A DNA stretch of 28,683 bases from Dialister sp. UBA7295 (GCA_002471975.1 DKQZ01000073.1:8118-36800); one strand, 5' to 3'; numbered from the stretch's first letter, positions 1-7,847 are shown. Made by a program: numbers and translations. Notes: generated from the letters alone by a model not told the origin.

Positions 1-204
1 GTTATCAGTTCGCAGTTGTGGTGGGCCATTACGAAGGAAAAGCGGCCTTTGTATATAAAAAATCATTTCCAATGAAAACTGTGTATAAAAATGGCCCGCC
101 ATCTCATTTGTTGCGGGCCTCCTTCACTGAGAACTATGAAATGAGAACTGATAACTTTATAAAATTCAGTCATTCAACATGATGTGTAATTATTGTACAG
201 CCCC
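1..204 (-). repeat. Interspersed ~200-bp element, copy A
   Basis: This is one of three related copies (the others start at 9261 and 28500). Read on the minus strand it begins at 204 with GGGGCTGTACAATAATTACA, identical in all three copies. It then has a short variable stretch, heptad repeats, the hairpin GGCCCGC/GGCGGGCC followed by ATTTTTAT (around 86-117), and finishes with inverted heptads at position 1. The second hairpin seen in copy B is degenerate here (only GGCC/GGCC). The hairpin plus T-run would work as a terminator on the minus strand. It carries no gene. The outer end is cut by the window edge. Confidence 0.75.
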
Positions 205-293
205 ATTTTGTATGGGATTGCTCATTGTTATTTTTATAAATGCACGGAAATATTTTTTGTTTCTGAAAAAATATCATAAAAAATAAAATTAAT

Positions 294-321
294 TTTGCAA
301 AATATAATAATGGTATATAAT
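294..321 (+). promoter_or_regulatory. Probable sigma-A type promoter of the TonB-dependent receptor
   Basis: TTTGCA at 294-299 and TATAAT at 316-321 are 16 bp apart in a very AT-rich stretch; another TATAAT lies at 303-308. The receptor start codon is about 130 bp downstream, leaving a long leader. A segment at 349-363 (CAATAATCATTCATT) shares 8 of 14 informative positions with a Fur-box consensus, too weak to call an operator. Confidence 0.4.
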
Positions 322-451
322 GAGAAAGACAACGAGTACAGAGGAAATCAATAATCATTCATTAAAACAGGCTGTAAAAATATATTAACAAATGCTCTTT
401 TTTGTGTTATGGTTATGTTTGTACTCATTTATATTTTCAGGGAGGGTTTTT

Positions 452-2608
452 ATGAAATTCACATGTAAGAAAACGGCAGCTCTTCTGGCAATCCTTGCGC
501 TGGGAGGCTTTTATGGTGCCGATGCAGCAGGAACTCCGGTGTACACGCTGAAGGGAATCACGGTCACCGCCAACCGCCAGGCAGAAAGACTTCAGGACGT
601 GCCGGCCACTGTTCAGGTAGTCACTGAAAAAGAAATCCAGACAAAGAATGCCCAGAATACGGCTCAGGCAGTCGCTATGGCAACCGGCGTTTCTGGAAGC
701 CAGTCCATTGAAGGGACCGTAAGTCTTCGAGGCTATGACAGCAAAAATATCCTTGTCCTGGTTGATGGTCAGCAGATGAATACGGCCTGGAACGGGGACG
801 TGGACTGGAACATGATTCCTGTGAACAATATCCGCAAGATTGAAGTCGTTTCCGGCGGACAGTCTGCTCTCTATGGCGGCCGTGCCGTAGGCGGGGTTAT
901 CAATATCATGACAAAGACCCAGAAACAGGATGGCCTTCATGGTTCTGCTTTCGTGACTTATGGCAGCCATGCCACCGTCAATCAGGGGTATAACCTGGGC
1001 TTCAAGAAAGATAAAGTTTCCGTGGGCGCTTTCTATAACAGCAATATCACCAACGGCTGGAGAGATTATCTGAGCTCCAAATCTTCCGTTCCCAAAGGAT
1101 ATACCCTGAGTGATCATGGCACCGATGCCAATGGGTACCCGATTATCGGAAATCGTGGCAAGAAATACGTCATGTCCGAAAATTATGGCTTCAATATCGG
1201 TTATGACTTCAATGATAACCAGCGCTTGACTTATAAATTTACCCGGGCTAACTATGTATATAGATATAACGATCCGGATACCTATCTGGAAGATAAGAAT
1301 GGTGAACCGGCCTGGCCTGGAAAGGATTGGAAAGACAGCACCCGTTTCTCCAACACCACAAGCTTCTATGGCGCCAGGGGCTGGAGATCCTATAATATGC
1401 ACTCCCTGACCTATAATGATCAGAAAAACAAAGTTCACGCCCACTTTGGGATGACTGATTACTTTAAGGACGGCTATACCTATCCACTGGGCGACAAGCA
1501 CAATCTTGATAAAAACTTTGATGGATATGGTAAGAAGACTTCCTATCCGTCCAAGACCTGGAATTTTGATGTGAACAAGCGCTGGACCCTGGGGGCCCAT
1601 ACCGTTCTCTTCGGGGGAGCCTATAGCCAGTCCAAATTCAGCGAAACTATTGAAGATAATATATTTAACTGGAAGTCCTGGAACAGCTCCTCTAAAAAGG
1701 GAATCGGCCAGAGACTGGGCGGCAAGGATAAGAGCTATGCCTTCTACCTCCAGGATAAATGGGCTATTTCCAAAAAGTGGACTGCCTACGTAGGCGGCCG
1801 GTATGACCATTACAAGAAATATGACGGCTATAACCAGTATGCCGGACAGGATGCCAAGACATTCGGCTCCGCTTCCTATGACAAATTCTCCCCGAAGCTG
1901 TCCGTGGACTATGCATTTGATGACAATACCAATGCTTATATTTCCTACGGAAAATCCTTCAACCCGCCGATCCTGTACCAGGTATACCGCTATGCAGACA
2001 GAAACGGTACCAAGTATCTCACCAATCCGTCTCTGGAACCGGAAACCACGGATACCTGGGAACTGGGCCTGAAGAAAAAGATTGGGAACAAGACCGATAT
2101 CCATGCGGACGTATTCTATGCAAAGACGAAAGATGATATCGGACTTGTTGAAGTTGCAAAGGGCACCAAGCAGTATCAGAACCGCGGCGAATCCAAGACT
2201 CATGGCTTCGAACTTTCCCTGAACCAGCGTCACAGTGATGCATGGACCTCCTACATCAACTATACCTGGCAGACCGGCAAGGTAGACGGAGACAAGAATT
2301 ATGATATTCCCCGCCATCTTCTCCATCTGGGAACCACCTACAACAAAGATGCCTGGACTTTCAATGCGGACGGCATGTTCATTTCCGACCGCACCGAAGC
2401 AGGCCTGAAGAGCGGCCATTTCAAGGCAAGAGATGCTTACTTCCTCATGAATGTCAGTGCCGGCTATCAGTTCACAAAGAACTTTAATCTCCAGTTCGGT
2501 ATCAATAATCTCTTCGATCGTGAATACTATGATGAAGATATCGTATCCAACCATTACTATGTAGGCGACGGCAGAACCTATACCCTCACTGCCCGTTACT
2601 CCTTCTGA
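452..2608 (+). CDS. TonB-dependent outer-membrane receptor
   Basis: Outer-membrane gated beta-barrel that imports siderophores, haem or cobalamin-like ligands using TonB/ExbBD energy. I chose ATG 452 because GGGAGG (440-445) precedes it and the product (718 residues) then starts with a clear Sec signal peptide: KK near the N-terminus, a hydrophobic run, and cleavage near ADAAG at about residue 26. An upstream in-frame ATG at 392 would bury the signal. After the signal comes a TonB-box-like GITVTANR, close to the BtuB box. The plug domain runs to about residue 150 (VTEKEI, VSLRGYDS, VLVDGQQMN, IEVVSGGQSALYGGRAVGGVINI). The rest is barrel, ending NLFDREYY and a terminal aromatic (RYSF), typical of the family. 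The length is normal. No tonB, exbBD or binding-protein gene lies beside it, so the ligand cannot be named. It appears to be a single-gene transcript ending at the hairpin at 2621. Confidence 0.95.
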   Translation: MKFTCKKTAALLAILALGGFYGADAAGTPVYTLKGITVTANRQAERLQDVPATVQVVTEKEIQTKNAQNTAQAVAMATGVSGSQSIEGTVSLRGYDSKNILVLVDGQQMNTAWNGDVDWNMIPVNNIRKIEVVSGGQSALYGGRAVGGVINIMTKTQKQDGLHGSAFVTYGSHATVNQGYNLGFKKDKVSVGAFYNSNITNGWRDYLSSKSSVPKGYTLSDHGTDANGYPIIGNRGKKYVMSENYGFNIGYDFNDNQRLTYKFTRANYVYRYNDPDTYLEDKNGEPAWPGKDWKDSTRFSNTTSFYGARGWRSYNMHSLTYNDQKNKVHAHFGMTDYFKDGYTYPLGDKHNLDKNFDGYGKKTSYPSKTWNFDVNKRWTLGAHTVLFGGAYSQSKFSETIEDNIFNWKSWNSSSKKGIGQRLGGKDKSYAFYLQDKWAISKKWTAYVGGRYDHYKKYDGYNQYAGQDAKTFGSASYDKFSPKLSVDYAFDDNTNAYISYGKSFNPPILYQVYRYADRNGTKYLTNPSLEPETTDTWELGLKKKIGNKTDIHADVFYAKTKDDIGLVEVAKGTKQYQNRGESKTHGFELSLNQRHSDAWTSYINYTWQTGKVDGDKNYDIPRHLLHLGTTYNKDAWTFNADGMFISDRTEAGLKSGHFKARDAYFLMNVSAGYQFTKNFNLQFGINNLFDREYYDEDIVSNHYYVGDGRTYTLTARYSF

Positions 2609-2620
2609 TTTCCCAAATAA

Positions 2621-2659
2621 AAACAGTGAAAACCGATTTCCGGTTTCCACTGTTTTTTT
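2621..2659. terminator. Bidirectional intrinsic terminator between receptor and lipid kinase
   Basis: The hairpin AACAGTGAAAACCG / CGGTTTCCACTGTT is followed by a T-run on the plus strand and, read in reverse, by TTTTTATTT. It can therefore end both the receptor transcript and the converging lipid-kinase transcript. Confidence 0.85.
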
Positions 2660-2681
2660 ATTTTCTGAAATGACAAGCCAT

Positions 2682-2723
2682 CAACTGAAGGCTAACTGCT
2701 AACGGCTAACAACTAAGGGCTGA
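2682..2723 (-). repeat. Heptad array H1 (TTAGCCG family)
   Basis: Degenerate 7-bp repeats. Read on the minus strand they begin directly after the stop codon of the lipid kinase: GTCAGCC, CTTAGTT, GTTAGCC, GTTAGCA, GTTAGCC. The array lies between that stop codon and the bidirectional terminator, so it forms most of the 3' UTR. Confidence 0.75.
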
Positions 2724-3698
2724 CTACTCTTCTTCGCTCCAGGGGAGATGGACGTGCATTTTGGAGAATTTCGGCAGGATGCCCCGGTCTTCCACGGGGT
2801 CTTTCGGCGTGAAGATGGGGAGGCGGTCCGGGAAGATTTCCAGGTCCAGGGGAAAGGTGGGTCCCAGGTCTCCGTCCACGTTGGTGACGATGGGTTCATT
2901 TTCCGCAATGGAAAGATGAGCCTTTCTGAAAGAGACTACGGTGAGGAAGTCCGGGCCCATCTGCATGCCGGAGAGGAGTTTCGGTGCCGATTTGAGGGCC
3001 CAGAGCCATTCGAAATCATGCATGAGGCAGAGTTTGATGAGCCCTTTATTCCGCTCTTCCGGCGGGAGGAGATTGTGGAAACTGCCGGCGGAGTCGGTGA
3101 GCATGGCGGCGATGAGGGTCGATGACACTTCGACTTTCCGGCCCGTATCGGTTTCTACTTTGAAATGGTAGGATTTCTGTTTATTGAGGACCGTGGCGCC
3201 CTTCATGAAGTAGGCCAGGGAGCCGAAAAGGGTCTTTTCCTTGATCGTCACTTTTCCTACGGCTTCGGAAATAGAACCGGCCGCGACGACGTTGATGAAG
3301 TATCGGTCATTCACCTTTCCTACGTCGATTTTTGTCCGTACCGCCGTTTCCAGCATGCGGATGGCCCCCTTGGGGGAACGGGGGATATGGAGAGCCCGGG
3401 CGAGATCGTTGACCGTCCCGAAGGGGATGAAGCCAAAGGTGGAAGGACTGTCCACGGAAACCATGCCATTGATGGTTTCATTGATCGTCCCGTCTCCGCC
3501 CATGCAGATGACGTCCCGTCCTGCCAGGGCAGCTTCCCTGGCAAAGGTGGTGGCATCGCCCGGCTTTTCCGTGATTTTCACTTCCACTTCCTGAAAGCGC
3601 TTCTTCAGGACTTCCTGCAGCAGGGGAAGATACTTCGGTGCCCGTTCATGACCCGCCGTGGGGTTCATGATGATGGTGCACTGCCCTTCTTTTTCCAT
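2724..3698 (-). CDS. Diacylglycerol kinase family lipid kinase (YegS/BmrU/DagK-like)
   Basis: Cytoplasmic or membrane-associated lipid kinase, 324 residues, of the DAGK catalytic family. It is expected to phosphorylate diacylglycerol or a related lipid for phospholipid recycling. Visible motifs: NPTAG at residues 12-16, the nucleotide-binding GGDGT at 67-71 followed by INETINGM, and FGTVNDLAR (the family usually has GTANDFAR) at about 97. The C-terminal half contains NVDGDLG, matching the usual EVDGE segment. The start is supported by GGAGGGAG upstream and by family length. It is transcribed alone and converges on the TonB receptor. DagK and YegS subfamilies cannot be separated by eye, so no gene symbol is given. 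Confidence 0.9.
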   Translation of the reverse strand: MEKEGQCTIIMNPTAGHERAPKYLPLLQEVLKKRFQEVEVKITEKPGDATTFAREAALAGRDVICMGGDGTINETINGMVSVDSPSTFGFIPFGTVNDLARALHIPRSPKGAIRMLETAVRTKIDVGKVNDRYFINVVAAGSISEAVGKVTIKEKTLFGSLAYFMKGATVLNKQKSYHFKVETDTGRKVEVSSTLIAAMLTDSAGSFHNLLPPEERNKGLIKLCLMHDFEWLWALKSAPKLLSGMQMGPDFLTVVSFRKAHLSIAENEPIVTNVDGDLGPTFPLDLEIFPDRLPIFTPKDPVEDRGILPKFSKMHVHLPWSEEE

Positions 3699-3736
3699 GA
3701 CCGACTCCCTCCATAATACATAGCCATATTATTCAT

Positions 3737-3766
3737 ATTATACCAAATGGAAATAGAGTTTTTACA
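3737..3766 (-). promoter_or_regulatory. Probable promoter of the lipid kinase gene
   Basis: On the minus strand, TGTAAA (3766-3761) is followed after 18 bp by a perfect TATAAT (3742-3737), about 40 bp upstream of the start codon. Confidence 0.5.
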
Positions 3767-3954
3767 GAGTGTTTAAAATTATTGATAGATTTCCTGTCCG
3801 ATAGCCGCGTCAGTCACGATCATCACGATGCATTCCACTGTATGTAAGCTTCCTATACCTGCATTTTCATCCGGTCAGGCCCAAAAATAAAAGTTTAACG
3901 AAATTCTAATGATACAAAATGAAATTTTTTCTACTATATGTATAGAAGGCAAAA

Positions 3955-4062
3955 CGAACGAGGCCTCGGGCCGAGCTCCAACCGATCCGCCAGGCGCCCC
4001 GAAATTTACAGCGGATCCGGAGCAAGACCCACGTGTTCCGATTGCCTTCCATCCTCGAGGAT
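3955..4062. other. GC-rich, palindrome-dense non-coding patch
   Basis: The patch sits abruptly in AT-rich intergenic DNA. It holds many perfect palindromes: CGAGGCCTCG (3959-3968), GAGCTC, GGCGCC, AAATTT, GGATCC, TCCGGA, CACGTG, and the 12-bp ATCCTCGAGGAT (4051-4062). Short open frames crossing it have no ribosome binding site and no recognisable composition. Its function is unknown to me. Confidence 0.4.
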
Positions 4063-4089
4063 TCTGAAATTCCCAAGTTGTTATAAAAA

Positions 4090-4283
4090 AGCAAATACTC
4101 CCGGTCCGAAATGATTCAGTAACGGCAACCTCGCTCCGTACCCGGTCACGAGAAGCATATCCCAATGCGGGAATTGCTGCTGCCGAATTGACAGGTAAGA
4201 CCGAAACTCCGGAAAACGTTCAATTCCTCGCTCCGGGAGTATTTTGCTGTCCGAAAGCCGCTCACATCGTGGGCGGCTTTTTG
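4090..4283 (+). ncRNA. Candidate structured non-coding RNA with closing stem and terminator
   Basis: AGCAAATACTCCCGG (4090-4104) and CCGGGAGTATTTTGCT (4233-4248) are complementary apart from one extra A, and would close a loop of about 130 nt. Six bases later comes an intrinsic terminator on the plus strand (AAAGCCGC, loop, GCGGCTTTTT; 4254-4282). A long closing stem followed by a terminator is the layout of a discrete small RNA or an orphan riboswitch-like element. It does not match tmRNA, SRP RNA, RNase P, T-box, TPP, FMN or cobalamin consensus features that I know. On the minus strand the closing stem is itself followed by TTTTTTAT, so the opposite orientation is possible. No gene follows within 1.2 kb on the plus strand. 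Confidence 0.35.
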
Positions 4284-4372
4284 TGTTACTAGCACATAAG
4301 CTGCCAGTGGCCAGACTCCCATCAGGAATGCATTTAAAATCAAGTGAATGCAGCATCCCTGATATTCTTTCA

Positions 4373-4408
4373 ATCGTGAGTATCGTGAGTATCGTGGCTA
4401 TCGTGAAG
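4373..4408. repeat. 9-bp tandem repeat, 4 units
   Basis: Four consecutive 9-mers: ATCGTGAGT, ATCGTGAGT, ATCGTGGCT, ATCGTGAAG. The two first units are identical and the last two differ at two positions each. The array lies outside any gene. Confidence 0.8.
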
Positions 4409-4518
4409 GTGGGGCGCTGATGCGGCACGAATATATGGGGATTCTGTACAGACAATGTTGAAATACCGGTACAAGACGGAAATAAGGCTGTGACGAAAGG
4501 AACATGAGACAAATGAAG

Positions 4519-4570
4519 AAAGCGGTAAGCAGGTGGCTCTCCCGAGGGGAAGCCGCTTGCTTACCGCTTT
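4519..4570. repeat. Long inverted repeat leading into the 328-bp tandem array
   Basis: AAAGCGGTAAGC (4519-4530) and GCTTACCGCTTT (4559-4570) are perfect inverted copies. The pairing continues inward imperfectly (AGGTGGCT against AGCCGCTT) around the loop CTCCCGAGGGGA. Its right arm is also the first bases of the tandem array unit. Confidence 0.7.
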
Positions 4571-5408
4571 CCGATAGCATCTTTTGGCACGGGATGGTTT
4601 CGGCAGTCAGCCTCATATGTGTCGTGTACCTTTTATACGACCTATCCGGCCGCTCCGCGGCCACCTTCCCATCCCAGGGAAGGTTGTGACCGGCAGCATG
4701 CTCTACGATTTGCTCATTTTCGACTTGATTGTGTAGTGCGGGGCAGGCATCAGGCCGCCCCCTCACCGCCTTCAGCGGAGCTCCCCGGATGAGTTTACCT
4801 TTCATCTCATTTTCGACTTGTACGAGAGTACAGCCTCTCCGTCAGCTGCGCTGACTGTCCGAACTTCGGGGAGGCTTTGCGGGGAGCCTTACCGCTTTCC
4901 GATGGTGCCTTTTGGCACGGGATGGTTTCGGCAGTCAGCCTCATATGTGCCGTGTACCTTTTATACGACCTATCCGTCTACCCCGCAGACACCTTCCCAT
5001 CCCAGGGAAGGTTGTGACCGGCAGCATGCTCTGCGATTTGCTCATTTTCGACTTGATTGTGTAGTGCGGGGCAGGCATCAGGCCGCCCCCACTGCCTTCG
5101 GCGGAGCTCCCCGGGATGAGTTTACCTTTCATCTCATTTTCAACTTGTACGAGAGTACAGCCCCTCCGTCAGCTGCGCTGACTGTCCGAACTTCGGGGAG
5201 GCTTCGCGGGGAGCCTTACCGCTTTCCGATAGTGCCTTTTGGCACGGGATAGTTTCGGCAGTCAGCCTCATATGTGCCGTGTACCTTTTATACGACCCAT
5301 CCGGCCGCTCCGCGGCCACCTTCCCATCCCAGGGAAGGTTGTGACCGGCAGTATGCTCTGCGATTTGCTCATTTTCGACTTGAATGTGTAGTGCGGGGGC
5401 AGGCATTA
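4561..5408. repeat. Tandem array of a 327-328 bp hairpin-rich unit (2.6 copies)
   Basis: Units begin with TTACCGCTTTCCGAT at 4561, 4889 and 5216, giving periods of 328 and 327 bp; the third copy stops near 5408. Each unit contains compact hairpins: CCTTCCC/GGGAAGG, a stem near GGCC-loop-GGCC, GTCAGC/GCTGAC, and CCGAA/TTCGG. Open frames of 60-144 codons run through the array on both strands, but they have no good ribosome binding sites, restart with the repeat, and look like by-products of its GC-rich composition. I treat the array as non-coding. One hairpin shows paired substitutions between copies (see findings). Confidence 0.85.
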
Positions 5409-5433
5409 ATCATCCTATCCGCCCCTGCGGGAT

Positions 5434-5464
5434 ACTAACGGCTAATGGCTGACTGCTGACGGCT
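5434..5464 (-). repeat. Heptad array H2 (TTAGCCG family)
   Basis: A short run of units (CTAACGG, CTAATGG, CTGACTG, CTGACGG) that read as the TTAGCCG family on the minus strand. It lies just after the 328-bp array and upstream of the alanyl-tRNA editing gene, so this copy is not in a gene's 3' UTR. Confidence 0.65.
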
Positions 5465-5548
5465 CCGCGCCATCTTATTTCCAAAAAGCACTGGACCAAT
5501 TTCGCAAAATGTGCCATGATTAATGAAAATACAAAGGAGGAATTTCTC

Positions 5549-6709
5549 ATGGAAGAAATGAGCGAACTTTTTTATAAAGATGCCTATCTGAAGGAATTTG
5601 ATGCCACTGTCCTTTCCTGCGTGGAGGCGAAGAAGCATTATGAAGTCATTCTGGACGACACCGCTTTTTATCCCGAAGGGGGCGGACAGCCGGGAGACCA
5701 TGGAACTCTGGGAGATGCGAAGGTACTGGACGTCCATCGGAAGGAGGGGCTGGTGGTCCATTATACGGATAAGCCGCTTGCCGTGGGCGCAAAAGTTCAT
5801 GGAAAAATCGACTGGCAGCGGCGCTTCGATTTCATGCAGAATCATTCGGGCGAACATATCTATTCCGGCCTGGTGCACAAGAAATTCAAGTATGACAACG
5901 TGGGATTCCATATGGACCAGATCGTTACCATCGATTTCAATGGCCCCATGACCTGGGAAGAGGCGAAGGAAATAGAGAAAGAGGCGAACCGGCTCATTTA
6001 TGAGGATGTGGAAACGAAGATCACGTTCCCCACCCCCGAAGAGCTGAAGACAATTCCTTACCGTTCCAAGATTGAGCTCACCGGCAAAGTAAGGATCGTG
6101 GAATTTCCCAGAGGCGATATCTGCGCCTGCTGCGGGACTCATGTAAAGAGGACCGGCGAAATCGGCCTCATCAAAGTCCTTTCCCTCATGAATCATAAGG
6201 GCGGTGTCCGCGTGGAAATCACCTGCGGCAGAAGGGCCATGGAAGACTATGACACCATCCATGAACTGAACCGGGACATTGCGGTCCGTTTCTCCGTGAA
6301 GCCCTATGAAACGGTGAAAGCCATCGAAAAGGTGGAAAAAGACGTACTGGAGCTTCGCCAGAAAATCAATGAAATGAACAAACGGTACTTCACCATGAGA
6401 AGGGCTTCCCTTCCGGCGGGAAAGAAAGCAGTGCTCCTTGCCGAAGATGGCATGGGCCCCATGGAACTCCGCAAATTCTGTGAATACCTGATCGAAGAAA
6501 AAGCAGCGGAAATCATCTTCCTCGTTTCGAAGAAAGATGAGAAGTCACTGAACTTCGCCATCGGCAGCCCGAGCACGAATCTCAAACCACTCCTTAAAGA
6601 ATGGAATCAGCAGCTTCACGGCCGGGGCGGCGGAAAAGATATCATGCAGGGGTCTTTCCAGTGCGAGCTTTCTAAAGTGGAAACACTGGTGGGTGGGCTG
6701 AATCAATAA
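5549..6709 (+). CDS. Alanyl-tRNA editing protein, long AlaX type with DHHA1-like C-terminus
   Basis: Free-standing trans-editing enzyme that hydrolyses mischarged Ser-tRNA(Ala) or Gly-tRNA(Ala) in the cytoplasm, protecting translation. Start ATG 5549 has AAAGGAGG nine bases upstream; an ATG at 5516 is in frame but lacks a site. The protein (386 residues) has FYPEGGGQPGD (about residues 40-50). The zinc motif is HSGEH (H99, H103) plus CCGTH (C194, H198), as in the editing domain of AlaRS. A helical linker at about 225-290 leads to a C-terminal glycine-rich GRGGGKDIMQG at about 358, the DHHA1 signature of the long AlaX class. There is no aminoacylation domain, so it is not AlaRS itself. It appears monocistronic, followed by heptad array H3 and a terminator. 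Confidence 0.9.
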   Translation: MEEMSELFYKDAYLKEFDATVLSCVEAKKHYEVILDDTAFYPEGGGQPGDHGTLGDAKVLDVHRKEGLVVHYTDKPLAVGAKVHGKIDWQRRFDFMQNHSGEHIYSGLVHKKFKYDNVGFHMDQIVTIDFNGPMTWEEAKEIEKEANRLIYEDVETKITFPTPEELKTIPYRSKIELTGKVRIVEFPRGDICACCGTHVKRTGEIGLIKVLSLMNHKGGVRVEITCGRRAMEDYDTIHELNRDIAVRFSVKPYETVKAIEKVEKDVLELRQKINEMNKRYFTMRRASLPAGKKAVLLAEDGMGPMELRKFCEYLIEEKAAEIIFLVSKKDEKSLNFAIGSPSTNLKPLLKEWNQQLHGRGGGKDIMQGSFQCELSKVETLVGGLNQ

Positions 6710-6715
6710 TGAAGC

Positions 6716-6784
6716 TGTCAGCCGTTAGCCGTTAGCCATTAGCCGTTAGCCGTCAGCAGTTAGCAGTTAGTAATTAGTTTTAGC
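6716..6784 (+). repeat. Heptad array H3 (TTAGCCG family)
   Basis: About ten 7-bp units starting a few bases after the alanyl-tRNA editing gene's stop codon: TCAGCCG, TTAGCCG, TTAGCCA, TTAGCCG, TTAGCCG, TCAGCAG, TTAGCAG and TTAGTAA, then decaying. It reads in the direction of the gene and is followed by that gene's terminator. Confidence 0.85.
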
Positions 6785-6837
6785 ATGCAGTGCCTGGCTG
6801 CAGGTTATCAGGATGACTCTCCTGTGAAATATCTGTT

Positions 6838-6879
6838 AAAAAGGATTTGAAAGGTCTCTGCTCTTTCAAATCCTTTTTT
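6838..6879 (+). terminator. Intrinsic terminator of the alanyl-tRNA editing gene
   Basis: AAAAAGGATTTGAAAG pairs with CTTTCAAATCCTTTTT around a 9-nt loop, with T-rich sequence continuing downstream. Confidence 0.85.
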
Positions 6880-6888
6880 ATATGTATA

Positions 6889-6911
6889 AAAAAAGGCGCC
6901 TCAGGCGCCTG
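6889..6911 (-). terminator. Intrinsic terminator of the EamA transporter gene
   Basis: On the minus strand AGGCGCCTGAGGCGCCT, two adjoining GGCGCC palindromes able to form a stem, is followed by TTTTTTT. It ends the gene whose stop codon is about 60 bp away. Confidence 0.7.
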
Positions 6912-6973
6912 ATTTCACTAAAAACCAGGAACTAAAAACGTAACCTGCAAAGCCTCTGAAAATAATGTATATT

Positions 6974-7825
6974 TCAATTTTTCCATTTGATCCCCGCCAC
7001 CCATACGCCAATCAGAATGAGGGCTGCCCCGATGAGGGCGGTGAATCCCATTTCCTCATCCAGCACGAAACAGGCAAAAATAGCGGCAAAGACCGGTTCT
7101 AATGAAAAGATGAAGGCTGCCCGCTCGGGGGTCGTATATTCCTGGGCCATGGCCTGCACGGTGAAGCCCCAGGCGGTGGAAAAAATGGCAAGGCCCAGGA
7201 CGCTCACCCATTCATTGATGGTGGAGGGGCATACAGGATTTTCAAGGGACAAACTCACCATCCCCGCAAAGAGGCCTGCGAAGAAGAGCTGCCATAGGCC
7301 GAGGAGCAATGAATCGATGCGGCGGGTAAAGGCATTGGTGAAAAGGATGTCCAGGGCATAGAGAAAAGCCGCCCCGAGACAGAGGACGAAGCCCTTGTCT
7401 ATTTCCATACTTTTGACGCCATTGAAAATGAGAAGTCCTGCCGTCACGATGAGGGTTCCTGCCGAAACGGGAAGGGAGGGCCATTTCCGTGACCCTATGG
7501 CATGGAGGACGGGTACCATGATGACGGACGTGGAAATGAGGAATCCTGCCGTACTTGCCGACGTACCGATGACCCCGTAAATGACGCCGATAAAGACGCC
7601 GGCAATGAGAAAACCGGTGATGGCGCTGTATTTGAGTATTTCCGGATTTGTATTTCTTAAACGCTTCAGGAAGCATGGCAAGAGGATGAGAAAGGCAAAA
7701 AGACAGCGCATGGAAGCGATGGAAACGGGGGTAAGGGTCTCGGCTCCCAGCTTCATGAGGCCATAGGAAGAGCCCCAGAGGAAAGCGGCGCTTAATAGAA
7801 GTAAATCAGCCTGTTTCTGAGTCAT
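6974..7825 (-). CDS. EamA/DMT family inner-membrane transporter
   Basis: Ten-helix drug/metabolite transporter of the EamA (RhaT-like) family; such proteins export amino acids or other small metabolites. The first repeat opens with LLLLSAAFLWGSSYGLMKLG and the second with KGFVLCLGAAFLYALDILFTNAF, the usual internal duplication of two five-helix units. PERAAFIFSLEPVFAAIFA near the end is the conserved EamA signature. The length (283 residues) is typical. I start at ATG 7825, with GGAG a few bases before it; a TTG four codons upstream also opens the frame but overlaps that site. The gene faces away from the flavin-reductase-like gene, with an inverted heptad array between them. The substrate is unknown. 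Confidence 0.9.
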   Translation of the reverse strand: MTQKQADLLLLSAAFLWGSSYGLMKLGAETLTPVSIASMRCLFAFLILLPCFLKRLRNTNPEILKYSAITGFLIAGVFIGVIYGVIGTSASTAGFLISTSVIMVPVLHAIGSRKWPSLPVSAGTLIVTAGLLIFNGVKSMEIDKGFVLCLGAAFLYALDILFTNAFTRRIDSLLLGLWQLFFAGLFAGMVSLSLENPVCPSTINEWVSVLGLAIFSTAWGFTVQAMAQEYTTPERAAFIFSLEPVFAAIFACFVLDEEMGFTALIGAALILIGVWVAGIKWKN

Positions 7826-7847
7826 GAGGGTCTCCAATAAATGAGAA

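Noticed and set aside
349..363. Fur box upstream of the TonB receptor
   Set aside because: Only about 8 of 14 informative positions match, in AT-rich DNA where such matches are common.
437..2650. A 737-codon open frame on the minus strand opposite the TonB receptor, and similar long frames opposite decarboxylase 1, the flavodiiron gene and the adaptor gene
   Set aside because: They mirror genes with clear family motifs. Their translations are hydrophobic and glycine/isoleucine-rich with no domain, and they lack ribosome binding sites. Codon bias in the true gene avoids antisense stops.
3875..4373. Minus-strand open frames of 62-143 codons in the gap after the lipid kinase
   Set aside because: No ribosome binding sites, mutually overlapping frames, and amino-acid composition with no family signal; the palindromes and inverted repeat explain the region better.
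4398..5406. Open frames of 60-144 codons in the 328-bp tandem array
   Set aside because: They repeat with the DNA unit, occur on both strands, lack ribosome binding sites, and are better explained by repeat composition than by proteins.
4373..5464. CRISPR array
   Set aside because: The repeats are either contiguous without spacers (9-bp and 7-bp arrays) or 327-328 bp long. No cas gene is present.
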